A stretch of 64,000 bases of DNA from Bdellovibrionales bacterium. GTDB taxonomy: Bacteria > Bdellovibrionota > Bdellovibrionia > Bdellovibrionales > UBA1609. Positions 1-9,700 of the stretch are shown piece by piece (positions within the stretch are counted from its first letter, which is position 1; each line of letters starts with the position of its first letter). The notes below the pieces were generated by a model, which was given only the letters and a program-made list of their open reading frames with translations, was not told the DNA's origin and did not search any database. The translations under genes and the position numbers were made by a program. Location: positions 62,001 through 126,000 of the forward strand of contig JADJNU010000004.1 in NCBI GenBank assembly GCA_016714165.1. The letters run 5' to 3'.

Positions 1-225
1 CAGATTTCTGCTCCAAGTGAGTCACTAGGTAAGACCAAAGATGTCACAAAAAACCAAATCAGAACAATGAAAAGATCTAACATATCTCCAGATCAAGCAA
101 ATTTCGTACCATTGTGTAAACAGAGGCATCGGTGCTCTCAAAGCTGTGTAACCTAAGATTTCCTGGAGAAACATTGGGATTAGGCTCGGGTGGGGCGGCC
201 AGGAATACTTTTGAATCGGGCCTAA

Positions 226-372
226 ATCGCATTTGAAATCCTTAGCCGTCTGCTCTACCTGGCAGTGAAGGATGCGACAGTGAAATGGACTACTCCAAAA
301 TGGAACTGGGGACAGGTCATTGCACAGCTCTCAATCCATTTTGGGGATCGAGTTGAACTGGACCTCATTTAA
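226..372 (+). pseudogene. C-terminal remnant of an IS256 (mutator) family transposase
   Basis: A stretch of 48 codons opens just after a TAA at 223 and ends in TAA at 370-372. It encodes the typical carboxy end of IS256-family transposases: a Leu-Tyr-Leu-Ala-Val-Lys segment, then K-W-T-T-P, W-N-W-G-Q, and finally I-H-F-G-D-R before the stop. Family members end with the same order of motifs (LAI..KWT.PI.NW....QF.I.FGDR). There is no start codon and the DDE catalytic domain is absent, so this is a decayed fragment. I found no terminal inverted repeat. The match is from memory of the family pattern, not from a search. Confidence 0.7.
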
Positions 373-379
373 AGCTTTT

Positions 380-405
380 GGGGGCTAGGAGAGTTACCCC
401 TAGCC
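380..405. other. hairpin downstream of the transposase remnant
   Basis: GGCTAGG and CCTAGCC can pair as a 7-bp stem around a short loop, with extra Gs and Cs beside it. No T-run follows, so a terminator is not convincing. It lies between the IS256 tail and the protease gene and may belong to the old element's end. The rest of 1-225 shows no gene I recognise. Confidence 0.35.
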
Positions 406-479
406 TCTTCAAGGTGTAAAAAATTTATGGTTTGAAAGGGTCGCTTTGAAGTCAGAGCTTATCATTGTAGATTCCGTTA

Positions 480-1637
480 ATGCAAAAAACATGTTTTTTA
501 CTATTTACGCTGCTCACATCGGTATCTTTTGCGACCGCGAATACCGAAGGCTTTTTTAATCCCGGTTATCTGCCTCATTTTCCACTTTCTTCGGTTGAAA
601 ATAGTGTCTTCAAAATTGAAATTGCTCCCAAAATGCATGGGACGGCATTTGCAATTTCAAATGAAGTGATGGTTACTAATGTTCATAATGTTACCCAATG
701 CCTAAGAGACTATGGCTATGTAGATACTGGTTACGATGGCTCACGTGGACCTCTAAATTGTAAATCTCTTGCACTAATCCTCCCCGATAGCAGCAAAGCT
801 AAAGGCATCAAATTACTCGGCTCCAATTCTCGTCATGGCAATGGTGGTTGGGACTTTGCAATAATAAAATTATCTGGCCTCAATGCAGTTCCTATCAGCT
901 TAGGCAAATCTGGGCCTGTTGCCGGTGAATCTCTTTTTGTAGCAGGCTTCCCCGGGGCAACATATCGAGGTAAGGAAGCTATTCTTGAGAAGATAGAAAA
1001 GTTTGTAGATCTCTTTGAAGCGATTTTCGAAACCCAATCAAAGTTAGGTTCGATTGATACCAATAAAAAGTCTTCGGAAGAGATTTTTCAGCTTTTTCTT
1101 AAAGACGGTTTTACGAAACTTCAACCACATACTACTTGGTCTGAATTCTTGTCTGGGTCTCTTATTGGGAGGTCTTGGAATCCCCTGCTTGCCTGGCAAA
1201 ATGAATCCTCGGCAACATATTACCAAAACCTCATTAGGCACATTGAGCTATTTAAAAAGGACTCTTTTATCCTACTTAGTATGGTTCAAAAAGGCTCCTA
1301 CATTGCCATCACAGGTTATCCTGATGCGGATGGCTCTCTCAAGGTAAGTAAGGCCGAACTTCATAGGGATGCTGAGCCGGGTGTTAAAATACTACATGGA
1401 GACGCAACTCCCGGCTCGTCAGGAAGCCTTGTTGTAAATGAAGCTGGGGTGGCTGTAGGAATTCTGTTTCAAATTAGAGGGCTAGATCCAGACTCAAATG
1501 AACTTTGCTCGTTGGATGCAATTATGACTGATTTTGAGTCGATTAATTTCAATTACTGTCCTGCACTGGGACCAACTATTGTTTCAAGTGATATTATTTT
1601 GAAAAAGCTCGCTGAATGGGATGTCGAACTCCCGTAG
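480..1637 (+). CDS. exported trypsin-like serine protease
   Basis: The 385-residue product begins with a Sec signal peptide (MQK..., hydrophobic to about residue 20). It carries the chymotrypsin-fold triad: His about 69 in T-N-V-H-N, Asp about 125 in G-G-W-D-F-A, and Ser about 314 in D-A-T-P-G-S-S-G-S. Between Asp and Ser is an unusually long insert (about residues 160-290) that looks helical and is not part of the minimal fold, so substrate recognition may differ from V8/DegP-type enzymes. There is no PDZ domain. It stands alone after an IS remnant. Two other trypsin-fold proteins occur in this window (24009 and 44860). Substrate unknown; secretion to periplasm or outside is inferred from the signal peptide. 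Confidence 0.85.
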   Translation: MQKTCFLLFTLLTSVSFATANTEGFFNPGYLPHFPLSSVENSVFKIEIAPKMHGTAFAISNEVMVTNVHNVTQCLRDYGYVDTGYDGSRGPLNCKSLALILPDSSKAKGIKLLGSNSRHGNGGWDFAIIKLSGLNAVPISLGKSGPVAGESLFVAGFPGATYRGKEAILEKIEKFVDLFEAIFETQSKLGSIDTNKKSSEEIFQLFLKDGFTKLQPHTTWSEFLSGSLIGRSWNPLLAWQNESSATYYQNLIRHIELFKKDSFILLSMVQKGSYIAITGYPDADGSLKVSKAELHRDAEPGVKILHGDATPGSSGSLVVNEAGVAVGILFQIRGLDPDSNELCSLDAIMTDFESINFNYCPALGPTIVSSDIILKKLAEWDVELP

Positions 1638-1896
1638 AATTTTAAGCTTTAAATTTCTTTTGCTCTACTCAAATTGAAAGACCACCAGGGAAGATCAAGG
1701 CGAGAAATGTCTTGCCCAAATAAGAAAATTTGGCTAGACACTGTGAGTGCAAGAAGTGATGCCGCTCACTCATACACAAAATTTCTTACAGTCTCACTCC
1801 AAGCCTTCGAGCCCAAGATTGACCTTCCCAGAACTTAACCTTTTTTGTTTACCCATACATAAAAATCGCGCAATAAAATATCAGAGATCCAATCAG

Positions 1897-2117
1897 CTAC
1901 TACTGCACATATAGCGTCTTATAACTTTCGCTGGGATCTTATGGTTGTGTGCTCATCTCACAATTTGTGGCGTTCAGCTCGAGATTTCTGGTCTTCATGT
2001 TTAAACTCAAGTATCCGTAGCAATTCTCATGCGGTGCTCTTCGTCCTTGAGAGCCTTGACCCCGGATCCCATCCACTCTCTTTGCCTGAGCGAGCATTGG
2101 TATATTTCACTGTCCAC
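1897..2117 (+). repeat. dispersed ~220-bp repeat, copy A
   Basis: This segment matches 3223-3447 in inverted orientation over its full length with scattered differences. A core at 2015-2058 is identical base for base to 3286-3329. The core can fold a small stem (GCTCT/AGAGC, 9-nt loop). Both copies have short open frames, but the frames shift relative to each other outside the core, so coding is doubtful. Likely a relic or non-autonomous mobile repeat. Confidence 0.8.
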
Positions 2118-2499
2118 TTTTTGATTTATGGCAAAATCGGGGGAAAATTGTTAGTAAATTATCGAGCGCGAATAAAATATCCATGTCCATTTGATCCATC
2201 CAATATTATCTTGAGATGTTTTTGATTTTTTTTGCCTAAACGCATGGGTAAATCATTATTAACAAGACTTTTCTTACATCAAATCAGCTTGACTCAGTGA
2301 ATTAAATTCTGCTAGATTCAGCGACCCTGATTTTGATGCCTCCTCTTAAAGATGGCGACGAATAAGAAGATTTAGGAGAAGTTGTCTTTTTCGGGCCTCA
2401 TAATGGGGGCAAATCGGTGTCGTCTTTGAGAGTATTGGTTTTTTTTCTGCTACGATCATTCCGGTTTTTTTAGGAAGTTGGTTTGAAGGGAATTGTTTT

Positions 2500-2985
2500 A
2501 TGCTTGTCAAATTTTTTGGATGTTTAATTACTTTGAGTTTCTCTCTGAGCGCATTTGCCACCAGCAACCTTGAGAAGTCTGAATGCGTTAAAATACTTAA
2601 GCGAGAACAGATTGTTTGGAGCTTCGAATCAAATGAAGTCGTGAACGAAAAGGTGTTGGGGGATTACTTGGATCTGTTGTCGGTCTTCGCAGAACCGTCG
2701 CCAAAGACTCTAAAATTGTCTTTGTTCGAATATGAAAGATACATCACGCATTTACTCTCGGTTGAGAGGCTTGAGGGTCCATGGGTGACAGATGAATTAT
2801 TGCCCAATCTTTTGGTTGCGCATCCTGAGTTAGAGGTCTCCCAGATTCCACCTAACAGTTGGCATAACCTTCAAGGTCCACCTCCTAGAAAATTGTATTT
2901 AGCTAAAAACCGAGTCAAGGGAACAGCGGCATATTTTGCCATTTTTTCCCGTCAAGGAAAGATCATAGTCTGGCCTCTTGATTAA
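2500..2985 (+). CDS. small exported protein of unknown function
   Basis: The 161-residue product starts with a clear signal peptide (MLVKFFG, hydrophobic core, cleavage near A-F-A about residue 21). A GAAGGGA ribosome site precedes the ATG. The mature part is mostly polar and ends in a hydrophobic beta-like strand and W-P-L-D. I recognise no family or catalytic motif. The gene lies between the two inverted copies of the 220-bp repeat, so it may be part of, or have been trapped by, a mobile unit. Confidence 0.6.
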   Translation: MLVKFFGCLITLSFSLSAFATSNLEKSECVKILKREQIVWSFESNEVVNEKVLGDYLDLLSVFAEPSPKTLKLSLFEYERYITHLLSVERLEGPWVTDELLPNLLVAHPELEVSQIPPNSWHNLQGPPPRKLYLAKNRVKGTAAYFAIFSRQGKIIVWPLD

Positions 2986-3222
2986 TGAACCTTGGTCCGA
3001 TGATGAAAGTTAGGATTTGGTAATGTTCGGATGGTTCTCTGCGTTTTTCCTTTTTTTTTCGCTTGTTGGCTTTTCAGGCTTTAAGAAGCAGCCAAGCCCA
3101 AATTGCTCCGACTATGAACCGTATTAGTGATTTACCCGTGTTTTCGGCAAAAAAACGCCATAGCTCCCATTGAGAGCCAATTATTGAGTATTCTTGAGTC
3201 GAGACTATGGTAGCATAATTAC

Positions 3223-3447
3223 GTGGACGGTGAAATATACCAATGCCGATGCTTAAGGCAAAAGAGAGAGGACGGGGGCCGGGGCCAAGGCTCTCAAGGA
3301 CGAAGAGCACCGCATGAGAATTGCTACGGCTACTCAAGTTTAAACACGAAGGCCAGAGAAGACTTGAGCCGAACGCCACACAAGTGAGATGAGCACACAC
3401 CATAGGGCCGGGCGAAAGTGATCAGTCGCTATATGCGCAGTAGTAGT
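3223..3447 (-). repeat. dispersed ~220-bp repeat, copy B (inverted)
   Basis: Inverted counterpart of 1897-2117, about 1.1 kb away, sharing a 44-base identical core (3286-3329). Divergence outside the core is visibly greater than inside it. It ends close to an IS3 OrfA start fragment at 3499-3528. The intergenic stretch 2986-4016 holds this repeat, that fragment, a 37-codon ORF and the corA leader hairpin, and otherwise nothing I can identify. Confidence 0.8.
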
Positions 3448-3498
3448 TTGGGTGCCCATGAGATTTTTGAGTCATGAATTTAAATACGGGTAGCCCTA

Positions 3499-3528
3499 CT
3501 GCTCTTCGCTAAATCTTTTCCTCTTCAT
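3499..3528 (-). pseudogene. start of an IS3-family OrfA, truncated after ten residues
   Basis: On the minus strand ATG at 3528 follows GAGAGG at a good distance and encodes MKRKRFSEEQ before TAG. Those ten residues are the characteristic opening of IS3/IS911-type OrfA proteins (MKR.RF.EEQI). The remainder of the transposase is missing and repeat copy B follows. The fragment is short, so the call rests on one motif. Confidence 0.45.
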
Positions 3529-3574
3529 CTTCGCCTCTCACTTTTTTGGTTTATGATACAGAGAGACTCATCTT

Positions 3575-3688
3575 TCAACTGGTTCGGTTTTCGGTGGAAA
3601 GGTCATCGGGGCCAGAAAAATTCTCTGCCTCCTTGATTTTGGTCTGCCAATATTCTCTGGTCTTAAATGTTTTCTCAGAATTTTTCAC
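3575..3688 (-). CDS. 37-residue ORF, possibly a truncated IS accessory protein
   Basis: GTG at 3688 is preceded by AAGGAGG at five bases, an excellent ribosome site. The frame then runs 37 codons to TGA at 3575. The peptide contains K-T-R-E-Y-W-Q-T-K-I-K-E-A and S-G-P-D-D, somewhat like the N-terminus of small IS66-type TnpA proteins, although I cannot confirm this. It sits upstream of the IS3 OrfA fragment on the same strand. It could be a real microprotein or the broken start of a longer gene. Confidence 0.35.
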   Translation of the reverse strand: MKNSEKTFKTREYWQTKIKEAENFSGPDDLSTENRTS

Positions 3689-3927
3689 TCATACCTCCTT
3701 GGGTATGGAGTAATCTATGAGAAAAATTCACATCACAAAAATAGGGTGTATGGAGCGCTCACGGTCTGGATTAAAAACGCAGCCGTGCCAGTCTGAAAGT
3801 GGACGTGTTTTATCATTAAACCGTCAAGAAAATGTTGGGCCTCATCCTGCACCTTGAAGTTCATCCGAAGTTATCCTTTCCTATCAAAAGTCAATTAACT
3901 GATCGGGATCGAAACGGCCTCAACAGC

Positions 3928-3963
3928 GGGTGTGTCAAAATAGTCAATTTGATTTACACACCC
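3928..3963 (+). promoter_or_regulatory. hairpin in the corA leader
   Basis: GGGTGTGT (3928-3935) pairs perfectly with ACACACCC (3956-3963), and TCAAA/TTTGA can pair inside. The structure ends 53 bases before the corA ATG. It has no T-run, so it is more like an operator or a leader RNA structure than a terminator. Whether it senses Mg2+ is speculation. Confidence 0.4.
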
Positions 3964-4016
3964 TGGCACACTCGATAAGAATTAATGCGAGAATCTCCAC
4001 AGTTTAGGTTGAAAAA

Positions 4017-4988
4017 ATGAATATGGTTGTAAATTGTGTTGCCTACAATAAAGGACAACATCTTAGTGATGTGACCATCGATGACATCAGTGAGGTTGTC
4101 AAAGAACCTGACGCTTTCATTTGGCTTGGTCTGCATGAGCCTGACGTGCAAATGTTATCAAAGATCAGAGAGGAATTTGGTCTCCATGAGCTCGCTATCG
4201 ATGATGCGCTCAATGCCCATCAGCGGCCCAAGATCGAGACGTACGGCGAATCTCTTTTTATTGTGGTAAAGACGGCTCAGCTTGTGAATCAGAAGGTTTC
4301 CTATGTAGAAACCCATTTATTTATTGGCTCAAATTTCTTAATATCAATTCGGCATGGGGCTTCGGCGAGCTATAAACAAGTCCGTGAATACTGTGAAAGA
4401 AATAGCAAGATGCTGAGCAAGGGCCCGGGATTTGCGCTCTACGCGCTGCTCGACTTTGTCGTCGACAACTACCAACCGATTGTCGTTGATTTTGAAAATA
4501 CATTTAACGCCTTAGAAGTGGATATTTTCAAAGGCCAATTTGACAGGTTAGTTATAGAACGAATCTATGAACTCAAGCGCGAATTGCTGGAGCTAAGAAA
4601 TGCGGCCCTCCCGATCAGCGATATTTGCAGTGAACTGATGAGATTCCATGATGAAATTATTCCAAAGGAGCTACGACCTTTCTTTCGCGATGTTCAAGAC
4701 CATGTTGCACGCCTGGTCAGCGCACTTGATAACATGCGAGAAATGTTGACCACCGCAATGCAAGTAAACCTAGCGCTGGTAGGTGTGGGACAGAATGAGG
4801 TCGTCAAGCAGCTGGCAGGTTGGGGCGCGATTCTCGCATTTCCCACGGTCATATTCAGTCTGTATGGGATGAATTTCGAAGTCATTCCAGAATTAAAATG
4901 GCGCTTTGGATATCCAATGACTTTGGGTATTACTGCATTGGGCTGTTTTCTTTTATACCGGAGACTTAAAAAGGCAGGCTGGGTCTAA
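4017..4988 (+). CDS. corA: CorA-family divalent cation (Mg2+) channel
   Basis: A 323-residue inner-membrane protein with the CorA plan. A long acidic and helical cytoplasmic domain (about 1-260) is followed by two C-terminal transmembrane helices. The pore signature G-M-N (about 284-286) sits in Y-G-M-N-F at the end of TM1. Family members form pentamers that admit Mg2+, Co2+ or Ni2+. The C-terminus after TM2 is short and basic (R-R-L-K-K). It stands alone, convergent with the tolC-like gene 37 bases away. A leader hairpin precedes it. The family call is secure; ion preference is not readable from sequence. Confidence 0.95.
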   Translation: MNMVVNCVAYNKGQHLSDVTIDDISEVVKEPDAFIWLGLHEPDVQMLSKIREEFGLHELAIDDALNAHQRPKIETYGESLFIVVKTAQLVNQKVSYVETHLFIGSNFLISIRHGASASYKQVREYCERNSKMLSKGPGFALYALLDFVVDNYQPIVVDFENTFNALEVDIFKGQFDRLVIERIYELKRELLELRNAALPISDICSELMRFHDEIIPKELRPFFRDVQDHVARLVSALDNMREMLTTAMQVNLALVGVGQNEVVKQLAGWGAILAFPTVIFSLYGMNFEVIPELKWRFGYPMTLGITALGCFLLYRRLKKAGWV

Positions 4989-5024
4989 TTGGCCATTGGC
5001 CTCTCAGTCCATTTTTGGTAGTTC

Positions 5025-6326
5025 TCACGGAACAGGGTTCTTTGAGACCAAGCTCTCGATTTCAGCTTGAGTGGAGTAAAAGTCTCGATAGTATTCGGTG
5101 CGCTTATCGCGAAATTCAAAGTATTTCTGAGCGGCTTCAAGTAAATCGGGTCCATTTTTAACTCCGCGATTATATTCATTCTCGGTTAACCTCAAAAAGC
5201 TTTCTGCAACCTGAACATCTTGATCTGCTGTTTTGATGAGCTCGCCAAGGCTGCTCAAATCATGTTTCAAGTCATGAGCCAAGGCCCTGCCCTCACGAAT
5301 GGCATGGGTGGCTCGTTTTCTGAAAGACGCAGATTCTGCCTGTCTTGCAAGGGCTTCCTTTCGATCTTCAAAACCCTGCCCCAGATCAATGGTCATTCGA
5401 ACACCTGCCGTCCACTCTTTATTTTTTCTCATAGCCCGGTCATAGTCATTGGAGAGTGAAGGAAGGCCGTATCCGGTATAAAGATCGAGCTTTGGTTTCC
5501 ACCAATTAGCAGATTGATCGGCTTTTAGCTGCTCAATGGTTTCAAGATCATTTTGAACCTTGGCAGCGAGGTGTTGATCCGAAGAAGCTTCGGTGTCTTG
5601 AAAGTCCTTATCCGTCACCCTTGGAAATTCAGAACTTAACTCAATATCTTCGTGCTCATCCAGTGCAAGTGCGACTGCGAGTTGATTGAGGCCAAGGTCC
5701 TTTTCGAGCTTCATTTTTGTGATCTCTCTTTCAAGAGAGATTCGATTGAGCTCAAATTGTTTAGCATCGGCAGTCGTGGTCAGTCCAGCCCCAGCTCGCT
5801 TTTTTGCTGATTTAAGATTGGACTCATTTATTTTGAGTGCTTCATTGCGATCTTCGATTTGTTTCGTGAGTGCTGTGATTTTCCAATAGGCCAGCCTGGC
5901 CTCCTTTAGCTCCCTTTGATATTCCAGTGACAAAAGCGTTTGAGACAAATTCAGGCTAGAGTCCCGAATCCTGTCTTCAAGTTTGTCGCGACCACCTTTA
6001 TAAAGATTAACTGTCGCTTCGAGTTTCCAGTAGTCTTGATTTGTCGTGTCTCCAGTGCCAGTTTTGAATTGTTCCTGTCCAGCCACAGCCGAAACTTGAG
6101 GGAGGAAAGATCGCAACTTTCGTCCCGTTCGATTCTTTTGTCCCTTCATATGGAGCCTCGCGGCTTCAACATTTTCATTTTTTTCAAGAACAAGATTGGA
6201 CAAATCATCAAATCTGATTTTTCGCATGCTGGAATCACCCGTTTGAGAACTGGAAGCCCAAGTGGGAGCTGTAAAATGAATAAATAAGCTAATTAAGAGA
6301 CCACTCGATGCCATCCAATCTTTCAT
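5025..6326 (-). CDS. TolC-family outer-membrane efflux channel
   Basis: The 433-residue product has a signal peptide (to about residue 25) and the long alternating coiled-coil segments of the OEP/TolC family. These include two repeats rich in Leu/Glu/Lys heptads and the typical V-E-A-A-R, Y-K-G-G and E-Y-N-R-G-V stretches (last about residue 385). It is the distal gene of a minus-strand operon, 8 bases after the small periplasmic gene. AGGAG precedes the ATG. As the partner of the CusA-like pump it should form the outer-membrane exit duct. No separate adaptor protein gene lies in the operon. Confidence 0.9.
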   Translation of the reverse strand: MKDWMASSGLLISLFIHFTAPTWASSSQTGDSSMRKIRFDDLSNLVLEKNENVEAARLHMKGQKNRTGRKLRSFLPQVSAVAGQEQFKTGTGDTTNQDYWKLEATVNLYKGGRDKLEDRIRDSSLNLSQTLLSLEYQRELKEARLAYWKITALTKQIEDRNEALKINESNLKSAKKRAGAGLTTTADAKQFELNRISLEREITKMKLEKDLGLNQLAVALALDEHEDIELSSEFPRVTDKDFQDTEASSDQHLAAKVQNDLETIEQLKADQSANWWKPKLDLYTGYGLPSLSNDYDRAMRKNKEWTAGVRMTIDLGQGFEDRKEALARQAESASFRKRATHAIREGRALAHDLKHDLSSLGELIKTADQDVQVAESFLRLTENEYNRGVKNGPDLLEAAQKYFEFRDKRTEYYRDFYSTQAEIESLVSKNPVP

Positions 6327-6334
6327 AGAAACTC

Positions 6335-6781
6335 CTAGTCGAGGTTGTCAAATGCTGAAAGTAGTTCTTTGCCGCCTTGCTTTAATGATATGTCAATGTC
6401 GTAGGGTTTAGTCTCAGTCTTCGGCATTTTTCCGACAAACAATCCATCTTTTTGCTCAAGACTGAACTCCGTGGTCTTCCATTTTCCCCTGACCTTGGTT
6501 TTAAGGCTCGCTGAGGCCTTTAAATCGAAACCCTTGATTTCCAGTGGTTTCATCGTCGTGTCGTAGAGGTAAACGCGAGTGGTTCCATCAGTTGACCTAA
6601 CGAGCTCAGCTTTGTGAATAAGTGCAGCTTCGGCTCCCTTTTTTGCGTCAGACTTTAGAACGACAGCTGAAACAAGCCCACCGTACTTTCCTGTGTCCGT
6701 CAGTTTTGGTCCATGTCCCCCGTCGTGTGCCTGAACCCCAGTTGAAAAGTAAATTGCTAAGCTAATAAAAAGTGCATTCAT
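6335..6781 (-). CDS. small periplasmic protein between pump and channel genes (possible metal handling)
   Basis: About 148 residues with a signal peptide ending near V-Q-A, then H-D-G-G-H-G, a possible metal-binding start to the mature protein. The remainder looks like a small beta-rich domain. I chose the ATG at 6781, which overlaps the pump gene's stop in an ATGA junction with AAGGAG seven bases upstream, over a TTG two codons earlier that is too close to that site. It occupies the place where a CusB-type adaptor or CusF-type chaperone would be expected, but it is far too short for an adaptor and has no coiled coil that I see. Role unproven. Confidence 0.75.
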   Translation of the reverse strand: MNALFISLAIYFSTGVQAHDGGHGPKLTDTGKYGGLVSAVVLKSDAKKGAEAALIHKAELVRSTDGTTRVYLYDTTMKPLEIKGFDLKASASLKTKVRGKWKTTEFSLEQKDGLFVGKMPKTETKPYDIDISLKQGGKELLSAFDNLD

Positions 6782-9700
6782 TTCCAATCTCCTTGATGGT
6801 GTTGTTGACTCTGAAATAAATATTTTCGAATGGCATTTTTTCCAAATTTGAGAAATACAGTTGGTGTTACGACGAGATCTAAAATCGTCGATGAAATGAG
6901 CCCACCCACTATAACGACTGCCACTGGGTAAAGAATTTCCTTTCCAGGTTCATCTTTGGACAAGAGCAGAGGAACCAAAGCAAGTGCCGCTGTTGATGCT
7001 GTCATGAGAACAGGAACAAGCCTTTCAAGGGATCCCCGAATAACCATTCTAGCGTCAAAGTTTTCGCCTTCATCTTTCATTAAGTGCAAATAATGACTGA
7101 TCAACAGTATTCCATTTCTCGTCGATATTCCGCACAAAGTGATAAATGCGACAAGAGTTGCAACTGAAAGCGTTCTCTCAGTGAAATAAACAGCAAGAAT
7201 ACTACCGATTAAAGCGAGCGGTACGTTCATCATGACTTGGAAACTTAACATGAACGACTTGAAGTGAATAAAGAGGACAAGAAATATTCCCAATAGAGAG
7301 AGGAGGCCCAACCAAAGGATGCGCTGTGAAGCCGCTTGCTGGCTCTCAAATTGTCCGCCGAGTTTTAGAAAATAGCCTTCTGAAAGCTTGATTTTTTCAT
7401 CGAGTGCCTTTTTGATTTCGTCGATAACACTTCCAAGATCACGACCGTGAGTGTTTGCCGAAACGACGATGCGACGCTGCATTTCTTCCCGATTAATCAT
7501 ATTGGGCCCGGTCCCTTGGTAGATATTTGCAATATCACCAAGTCTGACTCCTTGTCCCGTTGGAAGAAACTTAACCAAGGTTTCTGATATTTTATCTGGT
7601 GTGCTTTTTGAGTGATCATCAAGTCGCATAAAGACGTCAAATATTTTTTGATTATCCAAAAGACTCGCAACAGTTTCACCGTTGAGCGCAATTTTTAAAT
7701 CCTCAGCAAGAGTTCCACTTCGGAGTCCATATTTTCCACTTGCTTCACGATCGATGGCAATTTTCAGTTGTGGAATCAAGACCAGGGGTTCAGTCTGTAA
7801 ATCTACAATGCCTTTGATATTCTGAAGAGCATCAAGGATTTCTCCACCGAGTCGTCTTAGTTCGCCGAGGTCAGGGCCAAAGACCTTCACAGCAATCTGG
7901 GCGCGAACGCCAGAAAGCAAATGGTCAATGCGATGACTGATAGGTTGTCCTAGGTTGACGTAAACCTCCCCGACCTTTTCGATTCGCTCTCGAATTTCCT
8001 GGAGAACTATTTGACGTGGCCTTCCTTTTGGTTTGAAATCCACATCAATCTCGTGCCAGTGAACTCCTTCAGCATGTTCGTCCATCTCGGCTCTACCGGT
8101 GCGCCTCACTGTGGATTTTACTTCGGGTACCGACAAAATCGCTTCTTCGATCCTTATTCCTAGGCGATCAGATGCCGCAAGAGAGATACCTGGGGTCCCG
8201 GCAATACCGATTGTTGCAGTTCCCTCATTGAATTCTGGCAAAAAGTTTTTTCCCATAAGTGGGAGGAGTAAGATACTTCCAATCAAAAGGAGAGCCGATG
8301 CAAGTAAAACAAGTTTAGGTCTTGGTAGGGTTAGATTTAAGATTGTCAAGGCAAGTGCCTTAAGACGGCTCACCAAGGGTCCATCCTGTTTTCGGTGGAC
8401 TGCTTTGGAATGAGGAAGAAGGTACGAGCACAATATAGGAGTAACCGTCAGAGAGACCACGAGAGAGGCGATGATCGAAATGATATAAGCGATTCCGAGC
8501 GGAACAAAAAGTTGGCCTTCGATGCCGCCAAGTGCGAAAAGCGGGATAAAGACGAGGACCACAATGATCGTTGAAAGGACAATGGAGTTTCGGACTTCAC
8601 TAGATGCCTCATAAATCACCCTGAGATTGCCTTTTGGTGAACCGCTGAGACGGTTTTCACGAAGTCTTCTAAAAACATTTTCGACGTCAACAATGGCGTC
8701 GTCGACAAGTTCGCCGATAGCAATTGCAAGCCCGCCCAATGTCATGGTGTTAATACTGATATCGAGAATGTGAAACACGATGGCTGTAATCAGCAAACTG
8801 AGAGGAATTGCCACTAACGTGATTAAAGTGGTTTGAAAATTCATGAGGAATAGAAATAAAATGATCATGACCATGATAATTCCATCCCGCAGTGCTTCCT
8901 CTACGTTCCCGATGGATGATTCAATAAAATGAGATTGCTTAAATAAATCCGTCTCGAGCTTTACGCCTTCAGGTAGAGATTTCTCCATTTCTTTGAGCTC
9001 GCGGTCGATAGCCCGAGTCAGATCTATGGTACTTGCATTGGGCTGCTTTTGGACTGTCATGATGACAGAGTGTTTTGCGTTAATGCCTCCTTCGCCGCGT
9101 TTGATTTTGGCGCCAATTCTAACGTCAGCCACATCTTTGACAAAAACAGGCTGACCAAAGTGTATAGCTACAAGCGAGTTCTCGATCTCCTCAATGCTAG
9201 ATGCGCGACCCAATGGACGAATGAGAAACTCTTTGTCGTTGATATCAATGAATCCGCCGGTCGTATTTTCACTGATTTCAGAAAGTGCATGTTTTAAATC
9301 TTCCAGGGAGACTGCTTTACGTTGAAGCTTTTCGCTCGACACATGAATTTGGTATTGTTTGACTTCACCGCCCATGACCACGACTTGACTGATTCCAGGG
9401 ATGGCCATCAAGCGTGGTCTTAAGTTCCAGTCGGCTAATGTGCGTAAATCCATAGGGGGAACTTTGCCTTCAGGACTTGTTACTCCAACAAACTGAATTT
9501 CTCCCATGATCGATGTCACAGGTACCATCACGGGCTTTATTCCGGATGGAAGCTTGCCTTCTAGAAGTTGCAAACGTTCTGCAACCAATTGTCTGTTGTG
9601 GAAAATTGCGGTTCCCCAGTCAAACTCAACATAGACAATAGAAATACCTATGCCGCTACTGGAGCGAAGACGAAGAACTCCAGGGGTTCCATTGAGAATC

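Noticed and set aside
1707..1841. 44-codon ORF starting MSCPNKKIWL
   Set aside because: The N-terminal C-P-N-K-K suggested an IS zinc-ribbon, but nothing further fits and no ribosome site stands out.
1941..2225. Open frame over repeat copy A
   Set aside because: The matching frame in copy B (3074-3403) agrees only over the identical core and shifts outside it, so the similarity is of DNA and not of a protein.
3223..3447. Repeat copy B as the coiled-coil end of an IS3 OrfA
   Set aside because: One frame reads K-A-L-K-D-E-E-H-R-M-R, similar to OrfA coiled coils, but it is interrupted by stops and runs opposite to the OrfA start fragment beside it.
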